64,000 bases of DNA from Actinopolymorpha pittospori. Its GTDB lineage: Bacteria; Actinomycetota; Actinomycetes; Propionibacteriales; Actinopolymorphaceae. The stretch lies in contig NZ_JADBEM010000001.1 of assembly GCF_014873875.1 (NCBI RefSeq), forward strand, positions 9,238,001 through 9,302,000. Reading direction: 5' to 3'. Positions 24,261-33,500 of this stretch are shown here, piece after piece. The notes under the pieces were generated by a model, which saw only the letters and a list, made by a program, of their open reading frames with translations, had not been told where the DNA came from and did no database searches. The first letter of the stretch is position 1; every line of letters starts with the position of its first letter. The translations under genes and the position numbers were made by a program.

Positions 24261-25598
24261 TCAGCCCATCAGGACCGCGTCGCGCCAGCCCGCGCAGGTC
24301 GCGGCCCAGGCCAGGAGTCGTGACTTCATCGCCGCCACCTGTTCGGGATGAACCTCGGACACGTTGTGCTGTTCGGCGGGGTCAGCGTCCAGGTCGAACA
24401 GACCCTCGCCGACGACGACGGGTGCGGCCATGCTCTCGCGTGCCTCGAGCACGAGCTTCCAGCGTCCGTGCCGGGCCGCCACCTGGCCTTCGTACTCCCA
24501 GAACAGCCATCGATCGGGGTCGGGCTCGCGCCCGGCGAAGCCGGCCAGGACGGCCTCGCGCAGCCCGGTCAGCACCGACCGGCCGTCGATGTCCGCACAC
24601 GTGGAAGGGCTTCCGTCGACCGCTTCCAGCAGCGTGGGCACCAGATCCATCATCGCGCCCGGGCCCGCGAGATCCGTGCCGGCGGGCAGCTGTGCGGGCC
24701 AGGAGATGATGCCCGGGACGCGGATCCCACCCTCGAACAGCGAGCCCTTGTGCCCGCGCAGGCCCCCAGCCGAGCCGCCCGTGTAGGACACCTCCTCACC
24801 GTTGAGCCAGTTGCGTTCCTCGACCGACGGACCGTTGTCGGAGGAGAAGAACACGATGGTGTTCTCCCGTAGGCCCAACCGCTGCAGGGTGTGCAGGATG
24901 TGCGCGATTCCGTCGTCCATCGCCTTGATCATCGCCGCCATCATCTGGCGGTCCTCGGGAAGATGTGCGAAGGCTTCCACGTACGCGGCGGGCGCGTGCA
25001 GCGGGTAGTGCGGGGCGTTGAAGGGGACGTAACAGAAGAAGGGACGATCCGCGTTCTGCTCGATGTAGTCGGCGGCCCGATGCGCGATGACGGTGGTGAG
25101 GTACTCGCCGTTGAGCCACACCTCCTGCTCGTCGTCCCACAGGTCGTGCACAGCGTTGTGGTTGCCCCAGTAGTAGATGTGGGAGTAGTAGTCCACGCAC
25201 CCGGCGCGGAAGCCGAAGGAACGCTCGAAGCCACGGTGCAGCGGTCCGTAGCTGGCCTCCGCGCCCAGGTGCCACTTGCCGAAGATGCCTGTCGCGTAGC
25301 CACGGTCGCGCAGTTCGCTGGCCAGGGTCGACTGTGGCGGCAGTCCCGCCGTACGCCGCGAGCCACCCAGGATGGCCTCCACCCCTGCGTGTGCCGGGTA
25401 ACGACCGGTCATCAGGCTGGCCCGGGACGGGGAGCACACCGGGGAGTTGGAGTACCACTGCGGCAGCCGAACCCCGCTGGCCGCCAACCCATCCAGGGCG
25501 GGCGTGTCGAGGTCGTCGGCGCCGAAGCAGCCCAGGTCGCCCCAACCCAGATCATCGGCGTACAGGACCACGACGTTGGGTGCGGGCTCGGACACCAT
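24261..25598 (-). CDS. Sulfatase (formylglycine-dependent arylsulfatase family)
   Basis: A 445-residue sulfatase. The metal motif VLYADDLGWGDLGCF lies near the N-terminus. The activation motif VCSPSRASLMTGRYP contains Cys55, to be converted to formylglycine, with Pro and Arg in place. FFSSDNGPS supplies the second metal site, and a C-terminal FDLDADPAEQHNV subdomain closes the protein. No signal peptide is seen, so the enzyme is probably cytoplasmic. ATG 25598 is used; GTG 25595 fits the GGAG spacing equally well. It contrasts with the Thr-type relative at 475. No formylglycine-generating enzyme gene is in the window. Confidence 0.92.
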   Translation of the reverse strand: MVSEPAPNVVVLYADDLGWGDLGCFGADDLDTPALDGLAASGVRLPQWYSNSPVCSPSRASLMTGRYPAHAGVEAILGGSRRTAGLPPQSTLASELRDRGYATGIFGKWHLGAEASYGPLHRGFERSFGFRAGCVDYYSHIYYWGNHNAVHDLWDDEQEVWLNGEYLTTVIAHRAADYIEQNADRPFFCYVPFNAPHYPLHAPAAYVEAFAHLPEDRQMMAAMIKAMDDGIAHILHTLQRLGLRENTIVFFSSDNGPSVEERNWLNGEEVSYTGGSAGGLRGHKGSLFEGGIRVPGIISWPAQLPAGTDLAGPGAMMDLVPTLLEAVDGSPSTCADIDGRSVLTGLREAVLAGFAGREPDPDRWLFWEYEGQVAARHGRWKLVLEARESMAAPVVVGEGLFDLDADPAEQHNVSEVHPEQVAAMKSRLLAWAATCAGWRDAVLMG

Positions 25599-25731
25599 CA
25601 CTCCTTCACGCTCCGGGAGGATCACGCTAGGGCCAGGGCAAGCTCGCCACTGGGACGAGGTTGGACGCGCCGAGCTGGAACGGCCGATTTGTGGTGGCGC
25701 CAACTCGTCCGAGCCTGACAGGCTCCCGAGT

Positions 25732-26601
25732 ATGGCCAACCACCACTTCGGGAAGTTCGCCGACGTCTGGAAACATCTCACCCTGGTCGAGGTGCTGGCG
25801 CTCGAACGTCCTTCGCGCTACGCCGAAACACACTCTGGATCAGGAGCGAACGCCATGCTCGTTGATCCAGAGCGCCGGTTCGGAGTGCTCCGATTCCTCG
25901 AAATCGCGGACACGACGGCAAGCCTTGGGCAATCTCGCTACCGCGCGCTGTTGAAGCAGTTCGGGGATGTGCGCAGCTTCTATCCGGGTTCGGCCTTGTT
26001 GGCGATGGCACAGCTCGGGGTCAGCACCAGCTACCTTCTCTGCGACCTTGACCCCGTTAGCGTCGAAGACCTTCGCGCCTGGTCCGCGCGATTGGGCATC
26101 ACGCAGTGCGAGATAGCACAAGCCGACGGGATGACGGCAGTTCTGGACTGGCTTGATGACAGTGCCGGCTCAGCGACGCCCCGTCATGTCGTGGTCCATG
26201 TCGACCCTTTCGATCCTCATTCCCGTCTGGCCGATGGCCTGTCTGCTCTCGACCTTGCCGGCCGGCTGGTCGACGAGGGATACGGCCTTGTGTACTGGTA
26301 CGGCTACGACTCGCCGAACGAGGCGTCCTGGGCGTATCACTCCCTCAGGGAGACGACCCAAGGTCCCTTGTGGTGCGGCGACGTGATGCTCGTCGACGAG
26401 ACAGGCGCGGGTAGGCCCGGCGACCTTGGACGCGCTTCCACCTCGGGTACCGGCAGTGGGATCGTCCTGGCCAACGTCTCTGAGAACACCCGGACAACCT
26501 GCCTGGCGCTGGGAGAGGCCCTCGCCAGCGCCTACTCCGGGTCAACGGTTCCAGACGGCACACGCGGACATGTCAGGTTTTCCGTTCACGAACGACCGTA
26601 G
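25732..26601 (+). CDS. RlmJ-like methyltransferase-related protein
   Basis: A 289-residue protein resembling 23S rRNA A2030 methyltransferase RlmJ. The N-terminus HFGKFADVWKHLTLVEVLAL parallels the RlmJ AGNHADVLKH segment, and YAETHSGSG parallels the AdoMet-binding THAGAG. Motif IV, DPPY in RlmJ, reads DPFD here (158-161), so catalysis or target may differ. Base composition is visibly less GC-rich than neighbours, with more A/T at third positions, hinting at a different origin. It is a single gene, divergent from the sulfatase. The function is unproven. Confidence 0.7.
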   Translation: MANHHFGKFADVWKHLTLVEVLALERPSRYAETHSGSGANAMLVDPERRFGVLRFLEIADTTASLGQSRYRALLKQFGDVRSFYPGSALLAMAQLGVSTSYLLCDLDPVSVEDLRAWSARLGITQCEIAQADGMTAVLDWLDDSAGSATPRHVVVHVDPFDPHSRLADGLSALDLAGRLVDEGYGLVYWYGYDSPNEASWAYHSLRETTQGPLWCGDVMLVDETGAGRPGDLGRASTSGTGSGIVLANVSENTRTTCLALGEALASAYSGSTVPDGTRGHVRFSVHERP

Positions 26602-26699
26602 CCGAGTGCCCAAGCTTCGTCCGCCGAGGACCTCACCGAACGAGACCAGGACGTAGTAGCGTCGCCCGGCGAGCGTCGCCGGATCATCTGGAGGTCAGG

Positions 26700-27134
26700 T
26701 TGAACCCCGATCCGCATACCCGTCCAGGCGCGCGCCGCGTCGGCGATGACGAGCGCAACGCCTGCGCCGACCTCCTCGCTATGCACCGCGCTCGGGGGCG
26801 CCTGACTCAGGAGGACTTCGAGGAGAGAGTCGCCGTGGCGCTCACCGCCCAACACACCGGTGAGATCGGTCGCATTCTCGCCGATCTTCCACTCGCCCCC
26901 GAAAGCTCAGAAGCCGACGTCCCGCGTACTCGGGCGGAGAGGACGATCCCGGGACGCTATGAGTACGTCGGCGGAGGACTGCTGCTGCTCGGCCTGTCGT
27001 GGGTGATGATCGTCTCCACCGCGTCCGACACGTGGTCACTTGTCGCCGCGTTCATTGCCAGTGGCGTTGGCGTCATCGCCGCCTTGCTCGTAGCCCGTGG
27101 CATACGCGGTCCGGCGAGACGTCGGGACGATTGA
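26700..27134 (+). CDS. DUF1707 domain membrane protein
   Basis: A 144-residue protein. Residues 12-62 form the DUF1707 domain (RRVGDDERNACADLLAMHRA, then GRLTQEDFEERV). Two C-terminal transmembrane helices follow (about 86-105 and 112-133). The topology puts the DUF1707 module in the cytoplasm. The start is TTG at 26700, supported by a GGAGG sequence 6 bases upstream and no nearer ATG or GTG. The function is unknown. A related soluble DUF1707 protein lies at 7654. Confidence 0.8.
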   Translation: MNPDPHTRPGARRVGDDERNACADLLAMHRARGRLTQEDFEERVAVALTAQHTGEIGRILADLPLAPESSEADVPRTRAERTIPGRYEYVGGGLLLLGLSWVMIVSTASDTWSLVAAFIASGVGVIAALLVARGIRGPARRRDD

Positions 27135-27230
27135 GGGTTACGGCGTCGAGACGGCCACGAAAGTCACTCATACAGCGGCTCTGTGCAGGTCTCGCGCCGG
27201 CGGCGTATCCCGTTGCCTAGCATCGAAGGC

Positions 27231-28268
27231 ATGCGCGCGATCGTGTACACGGAGAAGGGTCCATCCAGTGTCATGCGGCTGGCCGAGCGGCCGGTCCCCG
27301 AGCCAGGGCCGGGCCAGGTTCGGGTGCGCGTGGTGCGCGCGGGGGTGAACCCGACCGACTGGAAGGCGCGGGTCGGCTCGGCGATGACCACGGGGTTCCC
27401 CGAGGTGACCCCGGGCCAGGACGGCGCGGGCATCATCGACGCGGTCGGTCCAGGGGTGCCGGACGTGTCAGGCCTGGCTTTCGGCGGCCGCGTCTGGCTC
27501 TACCTCACCCAGCATGGGTCGCCGTACGGCACCGCCGCGGAGTACTGCGTGCTCGACTGGCAGCGGGCCGTGCCGCTGCCCAGCGAGCTGGCGGGCGACG
27601 CGGCGTTCGACCTCGGCGCGTGCCTCGGCGTGCCCGCGATGACCGCCCACCGGGCGCTCACCTCGGGTCCCCGGGCCGAGCGGCTCGGGCCTGGCACGCT
27701 GACCGGGCAGGTCGTCCTCGTGCACGGCGGCGCGGGCGCGGTCGGCAACGCCGCCATCCAGCTCGCCGCCTGGTCCGGGGCGACGGTGCTGACCACCGTC
27801 AGCAGCGCCGAGAAGGGCGCGCTCGCGGCGGCGGCCGGCGCCGACCACATCGTCAACTACCGCACCCAGGACGCCGCGGCCGCCATCCGCCAACTCGCCC
27901 CCGACGGGGTCGACCTGGTCGCGGAGGTCTCCCCTGCCGTGAACAACGAACTCGACCTGGCCGTGGCCGCCAACGGCGCGACGATCGCGATCTACGCCAA
28001 CAACGGCGGCGACACGTTCGGCATCGACATCCGACCGACGTTCTCCCGCAACCTGCACTACCAGTTCCTGCTGCTCTACACCCTCGAGCCGGCCCACCTC
28101 ACGGCCGCGGCCGAGGACATCACCGCCGCGCTCGCGGCCGGGGCACTGCGTGCCGGCGAGGAGGCCGGCCTTCCGCTGCACCACCACCCCCTCGAGGCGA
28201 CCACAGCGGCACACGACGCCGTGGAGCGGGGAACCGTCGGCAAGGTGCTGATCGACGTCGACCGCTGA
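27231..28268 (+). CDS. NADPH:quinone oxidoreductase-type MDR family protein
   Basis: A 345-residue medium-chain dehydrogenase/reductase of the quinone oxidoreductase branch. The N-terminal GroES-like half has VRAGVNPTDWKAR and PGQDGAGIIDAVG. The Rossmann half has LVHGGAGAVGNAAIQLA as nucleotide-binding loop, and KVLIDVDR ends the protein. The catalytic and structural zinc cysteines of alcohol dehydrogenases are absent, as expected for this branch. It reduces quinones or enones with NADPH. ATG 27231 is chosen. Confidence 0.88.
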   Translation: MRAIVYTEKGPSSVMRLAERPVPEPGPGQVRVRVVRAGVNPTDWKARVGSAMTTGFPEVTPGQDGAGIIDAVGPGVPDVSGLAFGGRVWLYLTQHGSPYGTAAEYCVLDWQRAVPLPSELAGDAAFDLGACLGVPAMTAHRALTSGPRAERLGPGTLTGQVVLVHGGAGAVGNAAIQLAAWSGATVLTTVSSAEKGALAAAAGADHIVNYRTQDAAAAIRQLAPDGVDLVAEVSPAVNNELDLAVAANGATIAIYANNGGDTFGIDIRPTFSRNLHYQFLLLYTLEPAHLTAAAEDITAALAAGALRAGEEAGLPLHHHPLEATTAAHDAVERGTVGKVLIDVDR

Positions 28269-28293
28269 GGACGATGGTGGGACCCTGTGCCGC

Positions 28294-28962
28294 GTGAAGC
28301 ACTCGCCTGTGGCCGGCGATGGTGGCTCCCGGTTCACCAGGCGCCTGCGACTCGAACCGGTCGGCCCCGCCAACGCTGATGACCTCTGGCTTGTCCATGG
28401 CGACGACGAGGTGTGGCCTTGGTACGCCAAGGAGAAGCCGAGTCGTGAGCAGGTCGAGCAGTGGGCACAGGCCATGGGCGACTCGTGGCGTGTGCACGGC
28501 GTCGGCAAGTGGATCGCGTACGACCGGGTGAGCGGCGAGGTGGTCGGTCGCGGCGGGCTCGGGCGCACACCGGTCGACGACGACTGGGGTCGGATCTACG
28601 CATTTCTTCCGGAAGAGCCGTGGGTGCGGGTCGCGCATGAGTCTCACCGCCCATCCGTCGTGCACGCGAACTGGGTCGAGATCGGATGGGCGCTACGGCA
28701 CGAGTGCTGGGGGCGCGGCTACGCGTCTGAGATCGGCCGTGCTGGCCTGGCGTTCGCCTTCGACGTCCTCGGGGTGCAGGCCGTGGTGTCGTGCACGGAC
28801 CGCCACAACATGCGTTCGCGCGCCGTGATGGAGCGCATCGGCATGCGGGACGCGGGCGAACTCTGGAGCGAAGAGTTCGAGGGAGAGCAGGGCAACCCGC
28901 CGTTGGCGGTGCGTGTGCTGCTGCGAAGCGGCCGGAACCGGTCCTCCGCGACTCCTACCTGA
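28294..28962 (+). CDS. GNAT family N-acetyltransferase (RimJ/RimL type)
   Basis: A 222-residue acetyltransferase. It starts with the RLRLEPVGPANADDLW segment typical of RimJ/RimL-like GNATs. The acetyl-CoA loop is HECWGRGYASEIGRAGL, the later VVSCTDRHNMRSRAVMERIGM carries the conserved Asn, and the N-terminal half contributes the substrate groove. It could acetylate a protein N-terminus, an amino sugar or an antibiotic. GTG 28294 lies 25 bases after the quinone reductase stop, so the two may be co-transcribed. Confidence 0.85.
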   Translation: MKHSPVAGDGGSRFTRRLRLEPVGPANADDLWLVHGDDEVWPWYAKEKPSREQVEQWAQAMGDSWRVHGVGKWIAYDRVSGEVVGRGGLGRTPVDDDWGRIYAFLPEEPWVRVAHESHRPSVVHANWVEIGWALRHECWGRGYASEIGRAGLAFAFDVLGVQAVVSCTDRHNMRSRAVMERIGMRDAGELWSEEFEGEQGNPPLAVRVLLRSGRNRSSATPT

Positions 28963-28986
28963 GGCGTCGACCGCGGCCGGATCACC

Positions 28987-29880
28987 TCACGACCGAGCCG
29001 AGTGGAGGTACTCCTTCCGCACGATCTCCTCGATCGCCCGCAACTCCACATCGCTGCGGTTCGCTTCGTAGACGAGGCCGACCTGGCTCGGCGTCAGGTC
29101 GTCGACGAGCCGGTGCGTCACGTCTGGCCGCGTGTAGTACTGCGCGGTCGACTCCGGGAGGACCACGATGCCACGCTCGCCGGCGACCATCTCCAGCTTC
29201 TCCTCGACCGTGGGTGCCCGGGGCGGCTGGGGCGGATTCGGGTCCCCGGCCCTCCGCAGTGCGGCCGACGCGTCCCGCCACTCGGGTACGGCCTCAGGAT
29301 TCTGGAGCAGATCGAGCAGGGCGAGGTCGGCGAGGCGCACGGTCTCCCGCTCCGCGAGGGGGTGTGAGACGGGCAGGACGACGACCCGTGGCTCGGCGTA
29401 GAGCGGGATCACGGTGAGCCCTCGCCGCTTGATGGGGAAGCGTACGAAGCTCGCGTCGATTCGTCCGTCCAGGACCATTTCCACCTGGTCGTCCCAGGAC
29501 GTCCGTACGACGTCCACGTGCAGTTCCGGGAATCGCTCGCGCAGCGCCCGGACGGTCCCGGTCGGTCGGATACCCGGCATGAACCCGATGGTCAGTCGGG
29601 AGCCACCGCGCGCCGCCTGGCGCACCCGGCGCTGCGCGGCCGTCGCCGACCGGAGGACCGCACCGGCGTCATCGACGAAGGCGGCCCCGGCGGGGGTCAG
29701 CGCCGTACCACGGGTGGAGCGGACGAAAAGCTCGACGCCGAGCTCACGCTCGAGCACCTTGATCTGGCGGGTGAGGACGGGCTGTGCGATGTGCAGCCGG
29801 TCCGCCGCCCGGATGAAGCTCAGCTCCTCCGCGACGGCGAGGAAGTAGCGGAGCTTGCGTAGGTCGAGATCGTCCGGCAC
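28987..29880 (-). CDS. LysR family transcriptional regulator
   Basis: A 297-residue LysR regulator. The N-terminal helix-turn-helix (about 6-65) reads LRYFLAVAEELSFIRAADRL, then AQPVLTRQIKVLERELGVEL. The effector-binding domain (90-290) follows, with LTIGFMPGIRPTG at its start. It probably controls the divergent SDR gene through the dyad in the 114-base spacer, activating on binding a small molecule. The ATG start at 29880 fits the family length. Confidence 0.9.
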   Translation of the reverse strand: MPDDLDLRKLRYFLAVAEELSFIRAADRLHIAQPVLTRQIKVLERELGVELFVRSTRGTALTPAGAAFVDDAGAVLRSATAAQRRVRQAARGGSRLTIGFMPGIRPTGTVRALRERFPELHVDVVRTSWDDQVEMVLDGRIDASFVRFPIKRRGLTVIPLYAEPRVVVLPVSHPLAERETVRLADLALLDLLQNPEAVPEWRDASAALRRAGDPNPPQPPRAPTVEEKLEMVAGERGIVVLPESTAQYYTRPDVTHRLVDDLTPSQVGLVYEANRSDVELRAIEEIVRKEYLHSARS

Positions 29881-29898
29881 TCACTCCACCACCTCTCG

Positions 29899-29917
29899 TC
29901 ATACCCAACGGGTATGA
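29899..29917. promoter_or_regulatory. LysR operator between lysR and SDR gene
   Basis: TCATACCC-AAC-GGGTATGA is a perfect 8-bp inverted repeat with a 3-base centre. It matches the T-N11-A core expected for LysR proteins and lies 19 bases upstream of the regulator start. Confidence 0.75.
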
Positions 29918-29994
29918 ATCGTGCCACGAACAGGTCTTGGACGGTGGTCGCCGCGGGAGCCAGGCTTGAACCGCGTCCCACGAAAGGTTCAACC

Positions 29995-30735
29995 ATGACA
30001 GTCGACGGAGCAGCACTCCACGGAACCCGCATCCTCCTCGTCGGCGGCACCTCCGGGCTCGGTCTCGCCGTCGCCCAGGCCGCCGCCGCACGCGGTGCCG
30101 CCCCGATCGTCGCGTCGCGCTCCCGAGCCAACGTCGACCGCGCGCTCGCCACTCTGCCCGACACCGCGGAGGGCACCACGGTCGACCTCGCCGACCCCGG
30201 CTCGGTCGAGCGGCTCGTCGAGTTCGCCGGCCCGATCGACCACCTGGTCTACACCGCGGGAGGACCACTCCGACTCACCATGCTGGCGGACCTGACCCCG
30301 GAGATCGCCCGGAACTTCTGGGAGACCCGCTACCTCGGGGCGCTCGGCGTCGTCCGCGCCGTCAGCGTCGCCGACGCCTTGCGGCCGGGCGGCTCTGTCG
30401 TTCTCACCGGGGGCAACGCCAGCCAGCGTCCAGGGCCGGGCTGGTCCCTCGGGGCCAGTGTCTGCGGGGCCATGGAGGCCCTCACCCGGCAGCTCGCGCT
30501 CGAACTCGCACCAATCCGGGTCAACCTGGTGGCACCCGGCGTCACCCGCAGCCCCCTGTGGGCCGGCATGTCCGGTGACGAGGAGCAGGCGATGTACGAC
30601 GACCTCGCCGCCACCCTGCCCGTGCGCCGGGTGGGCGAGCCGTCCGACGTCGCCCTCGCCTACCTCTACGCGATGGAACAGCCGATGGCGACCGGTACCT
30701 CGATCCTCGTCGACGGCGGCGCCGTCCTCGTGTGA
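29995..30735 (+). CDS. SDR family protein without the YxxxK dyad
   Basis: A 246-residue short-chain dehydrogenase-like protein. VGGTSGLGLAVAQ is the cofactor loop, YTAGGPLR replaces NNAG, and RVNLVAPGVTRSPLW and GTSILVDGGAVL are standard C-terminal motifs. In the active-site helix GASVCGAMEALTRQLA there is no Tyr or Lys at the YxxxK positions. This branch of SDR-like proteins is seen in other actinomycetes and may bind cofactor without classical catalysis. ATG 29995 is used. It is divergent from lysR with a perfect operator between them. Confidence 0.85.
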   Translation: MTVDGAALHGTRILLVGGTSGLGLAVAQAAAARGAAPIVASRSRANVDRALATLPDTAEGTTVDLADPGSVERLVEFAGPIDHLVYTAGGPLRLTMLADLTPEIARNFWETRYLGALGVVRAVSVADALRPGGSVVLTGGNASQRPGPGWSLGASVCGAMEALTRQLALELAPIRVNLVAPGVTRSPLWAGMSGDEEQAMYDDLAATLPVRRVGEPSDVALAYLYAMEQPMATGTSILVDGGAVLV

Positions 30736-30829
30736 GCACCGCGCCTCGACGACTCGTCCGTACGCAGGTGGCTCGACGCGGCCGGGCTGCCGTTCGCTCC
30801 TACGTGTCGCCCCTATGTGGCGGGGCCTC

Positions 30830-31651
30830 CTACCGAGAGCCGGCAGCGTCGAGCGCTGCGGAGATGGGCTCGAGGTCCGCGATGAGCTGGTCGAGCTCGC
30901 TCGGCTCCAGGCTGTCGTACGCCGGTGCGGCGAGGTCGTCGGTGAGCGACTCGATCCGCTCTTTCGTCTTGCGGCCGGCGTCACTGAGCCAGCCGGAGGC
31001 GTCGATGAGGCCCCTGGCGCGCATCCCGTCCACAACCGCGGCCAGCTGGGCCGCGGGGAGGTGGTGGACCCTGCCGAACTTCTCCGCGGGAAGGCCATCG
31101 GAGAGCGCGTGGAGCACGTGGGCCTGCGTCCCGCCGATGCCGGCGGCGACCAGAGCGGCGTTATGACCGTCCCCGCGGTGCTCGCGGAGCAGGGTGGCCG
31201 CGTGCCAGAGCCTGGCCACGGGTTCCTCGGGTACGGGGAGCGCTCGGAGCCCGGCGTACAGGACACGTCCCTCTGTCGGGGCGCTGGAGGCCGCCTTGGT
31301 GGCGAGGTCGGCGGCACGCGCGAGGCCGGGGGTGTCGGCGAGGTCACCGAGAATCCGCCTCAGCGCCGCGACGCAGCCCTGCTCGCGAGCGGCGAGGGCC
31401 GCCTCGGGAGTGGCCGTGTCCCAGACGCGGGGGATGTGGCGGGCGACCTCACCGTCGGCGAAGTTGTAGAAGATCGCATGGACCACCTCGGCCGGGACCC
31501 GGCCCAGCGGGGCGGCCCGTCCGGCGAAGTAGCCGTCCCAGTAGTTCCGGAAGCCGAGCGCCATGAGCGCATCGGTCGGCTCGTCGGAGAAGTAGGTGAC
31601 CAGGTGGATCGGCTCCACGAGCCGGTGCAGGCGGCGGGCGGTGGACTCCAT
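30830..31651 (-). CDS. SCO6745 family protein (helix-turn-helix-like)
   Basis: A 273-residue soluble helical protein matching the actinobacterial SCO6745 family. It opens MESTARRLHRLVEPIHLVTY, and FRNYWDGYFAGRAAPLG is the conserved block. The C-terminal part (about 190-270) has a MarR-like winged-helix look: LPAAQLAAVVDGMRARGLID, then WLSDAGRKTKERIESLTDDL. AGGAGG before ATG 31651 fixes the start. The biochemical role is unknown; a DNA-binding regulator is possible. Confidence 0.8.
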   Translation of the reverse strand: MESTARRLHRLVEPIHLVTYFSDEPTDALMALGFRNYWDGYFAGRAAPLGRVPAEVVHAIFYNFADGEVARHIPRVWDTATPEAALAAREQGCVAALRRILGDLADTPGLARAADLATKAASSAPTEGRVLYAGLRALPVPEEPVARLWHAATLLREHRGDGHNAALVAAGIGGTQAHVLHALSDGLPAEKFGRVHHLPAAQLAAVVDGMRARGLIDASGWLSDAGRKTKERIESLTDDLAAPAYDSLEPSELDQLIADLEPISAALDAAGSR

Positions 31652-31874
31652 GGGTTCCTCCTGGGGCACTCGGGCGAGTGGTGGCGCCCCTCGTGGACGG
31701 CCTCACCCCTGCTACGAACACCTCACTCCCGATCCGACAACGCCTCCGGACTTCTTTTCAAGGTGGCTGCTGTCAGCAAGGGCGTTGGCAAACCCGGGTT
31801 GGAGTGAACGTCGTTGCCGATATGCCTCGGCCCCTGCCGGCACGTTGGTGCTGGTCAGGGGCCGTTGGTGTGGG

Positions 31875-31948
31875 TGGCTGGGGTGGGAGGACTCGAACCC
31901 CCATCATCAGATCCAAAATCTGAGGTCTTGCCCTTAGACGACACCCCA
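31875..31948 (-). tRNA. tRNA-Gln (anticodon TTG)
   Basis: Reading the minus strand, the acceptor arms TGGGGTG and CACCCCA pair fully. The D arm is GTCT/AGAC, and the anticodon arm TCAGA-TTTTGGA-TCTGA presents anticodon TTG (reads CAA). The T arm GGGGG/CCTCC holds TTCGAGT. The 3' CCA is encoded. Length is 74 bases. It lies downstream of proS's end. Confidence 0.95.
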
Positions 31949-32036
31949 AGGCGCCCCACAGCCTACGCGGGGCGCCTCGCGGCCTTCCCACCGGTTTGCC
32001 GAAGTCAGCGGGGAGGCTGCGGGTGGTCGGGAGTGG

Positions 32037-33449
32037 TCAGTACGACCGGCCCACGACGGCGACAAGGTCCGGTTCGTCCTCTGTCTCCGGGACGCTGCCG
32101 TCCGGCCGGAGCAGGCAACGCACCGTCACGGCGCTCTCCGCGAGCCGCGCCTCGCCTTCCTCGCCGACCGTCGACCAGGGGATGCGGGCCCACCCGTCGC
32201 TCGCGGCCTCCACGGCCTCGTAGAGGCTCGTCACGTCGACGGTGTGCCCGTCGCGCCATGCGGTCGCCTCGGCGAGGAGCGCCGCCTGGTCGGCGTCGAG
32301 GGCCTCCGAGACCACCCGCACGACGTCGGCGACGGGGGTCGCGTCCTTGCTGCCCGGGATCCGGCGTACGACGGTCACCGCACCGGCGGTGACGTCGCGG
32401 GGACCGATCTCGACCCGGACCGGAATGCCCTTGAGCTCCCAGTCGATGGCCCGGCGGCCGAAGGCGATCTCGGCCCGGTCGTCGAGTTCGACGCGGATGC
32501 CGGCGGCGCGCAGTTCGGCGACCAGCGCCTCGGCGAGCGGTGCGACCCCCTCGCCGGCCTTCACCACGGTGACCACGACCTGCGTCGCGGCGAGTCGCGG
32601 CGGGATCCGCAGGCCCGCGTCGTCGCCGTGGGTCATGATCAGCCCGCCGACCATCCGGGTCGACGCGCCCCACGAGGTGGTCCAGGCATAGGGGCGCTCC
32701 CCCTCCGCGTCGAGGTAGCGGATGTCGAACGCCCGGGCGAAGTTCTGCCCCAGTTCGTGGCTCGTCCCCATCTGCAGCGCCTTGCCGTCGCGCATCATCC
32801 CCTCGCAGGTCAGCGTGTGCGTGGCACCGGCGAAGCGTTCCTTCGGCGTCTTCAGCCCGGGTACGACGGGGATCGCGAGCACGTCGGTCATGAACCCGGC
32901 GTACGTCTCGTGCAGGATCCGGCGCGCGTAGGCGGCCGCGTCGGCCTGGGTGGCGTGGACGGTGTGGCCCTCCTGCCACAGGAACTCCGTCGTCCGCAGG
33001 AACACCCGCGGGCGCAGCTCCCAGCGGACGACGTTGCCCCACTGGTTCAGCAGCAGCGGCAGGTCGCGGTAGCTCTGCACCCACTTCGCGAGGTACTCGT
33101 TGATGATCGTCTCGCTGGTGGGCCGGACGACGACGGGTTCCTCGAGATCCTTGCCGCCCGCGTGGGTGACGACCGCGAGCTCGGGGCTGAACCCCTCGAC
33201 GTGCTCGGCCTCGCGCTGGAGGTAGCTCTCCGGGATGAACAGCGGGAAGTACGCGTTTCGGGCACCGGCGTCCTTGATCCGCGCGTCGAGCTCGGCCTGC
33301 ATCCGCTCCCAGATGGAGTAGCCGTACGGTCGGATGACCATGGTCCCGCGCACGGGGCCGTTGTCGGCCAGCTCGGCCTTGGCCACGACGTCCTGATACC
33401 ACCGGGGGAAGTCACTCTTCTGCGGGGTGAGCACCGCTGTTCTTGCCAT
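32037..33449 (-). CDS. proS: Prolyl-tRNA synthetase, eukaryote/archaea-like type
   Basis: A 470-residue class II aminoacyl-tRNA synthetase of the short type without the bacterial editing insertion. Motif 2/3 regions include VVRPTSETIINEYLAKW, WELRPRVFLRTTEFLWQEGH and GASTRMVGGLIMTHGD. The anticodon-binding domain follows, and the protein ends in Tyr (GRSY), typical of this type. It charges tRNA-Pro in the cytoplasm. ATG 33449 is chosen; the longer open frame to 33884 is non-coding and overlaps a divergent gene. It is adjacent to tRNA-Gln on the same strand. Confidence 0.95.
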   Translation of the reverse strand: MARTAVLTPQKSDFPRWYQDVVAKAELADNGPVRGTMVIRPYGYSIWERMQAELDARIKDAGARNAYFPLFIPESYLQREAEHVEGFSPELAVVTHAGGKDLEEPVVVRPTSETIINEYLAKWVQSYRDLPLLLNQWGNVVRWELRPRVFLRTTEFLWQEGHTVHATQADAAAYARRILHETYAGFMTDVLAIPVVPGLKTPKERFAGATHTLTCEGMMRDGKALQMGTSHELGQNFARAFDIRYLDAEGERPYAWTTSWGASTRMVGGLIMTHGDDAGLRIPPRLAATQVVVTVVKAGEGVAPLAEALVAELRAAGIRVELDDRAEIAFGRRAIDWELKGIPVRVEIGPRDVTAGAVTVVRRIPGSKDATPVADVVRVVSEALDADQAALLAEATAWRDGHTVDVTSLYEAVEAASDGWARIPWSTVGEEGEARLAESAVTVRCLLRPDGSVPETEDEPDLVAVVGRSY

Positions 33450-33500
33450 GGGTAGACAGTAATGTCGCGCCTCCGGCGAAGACGAGTCAGAATCTCCCGC

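Noticed and set aside
32005..33402. 465-residue open frame on the minus strand inside proS
   Set aside because: It is the out-of-frame shadow of proS, rich in Arg/Gly/Pro with no domain; proS is certain.
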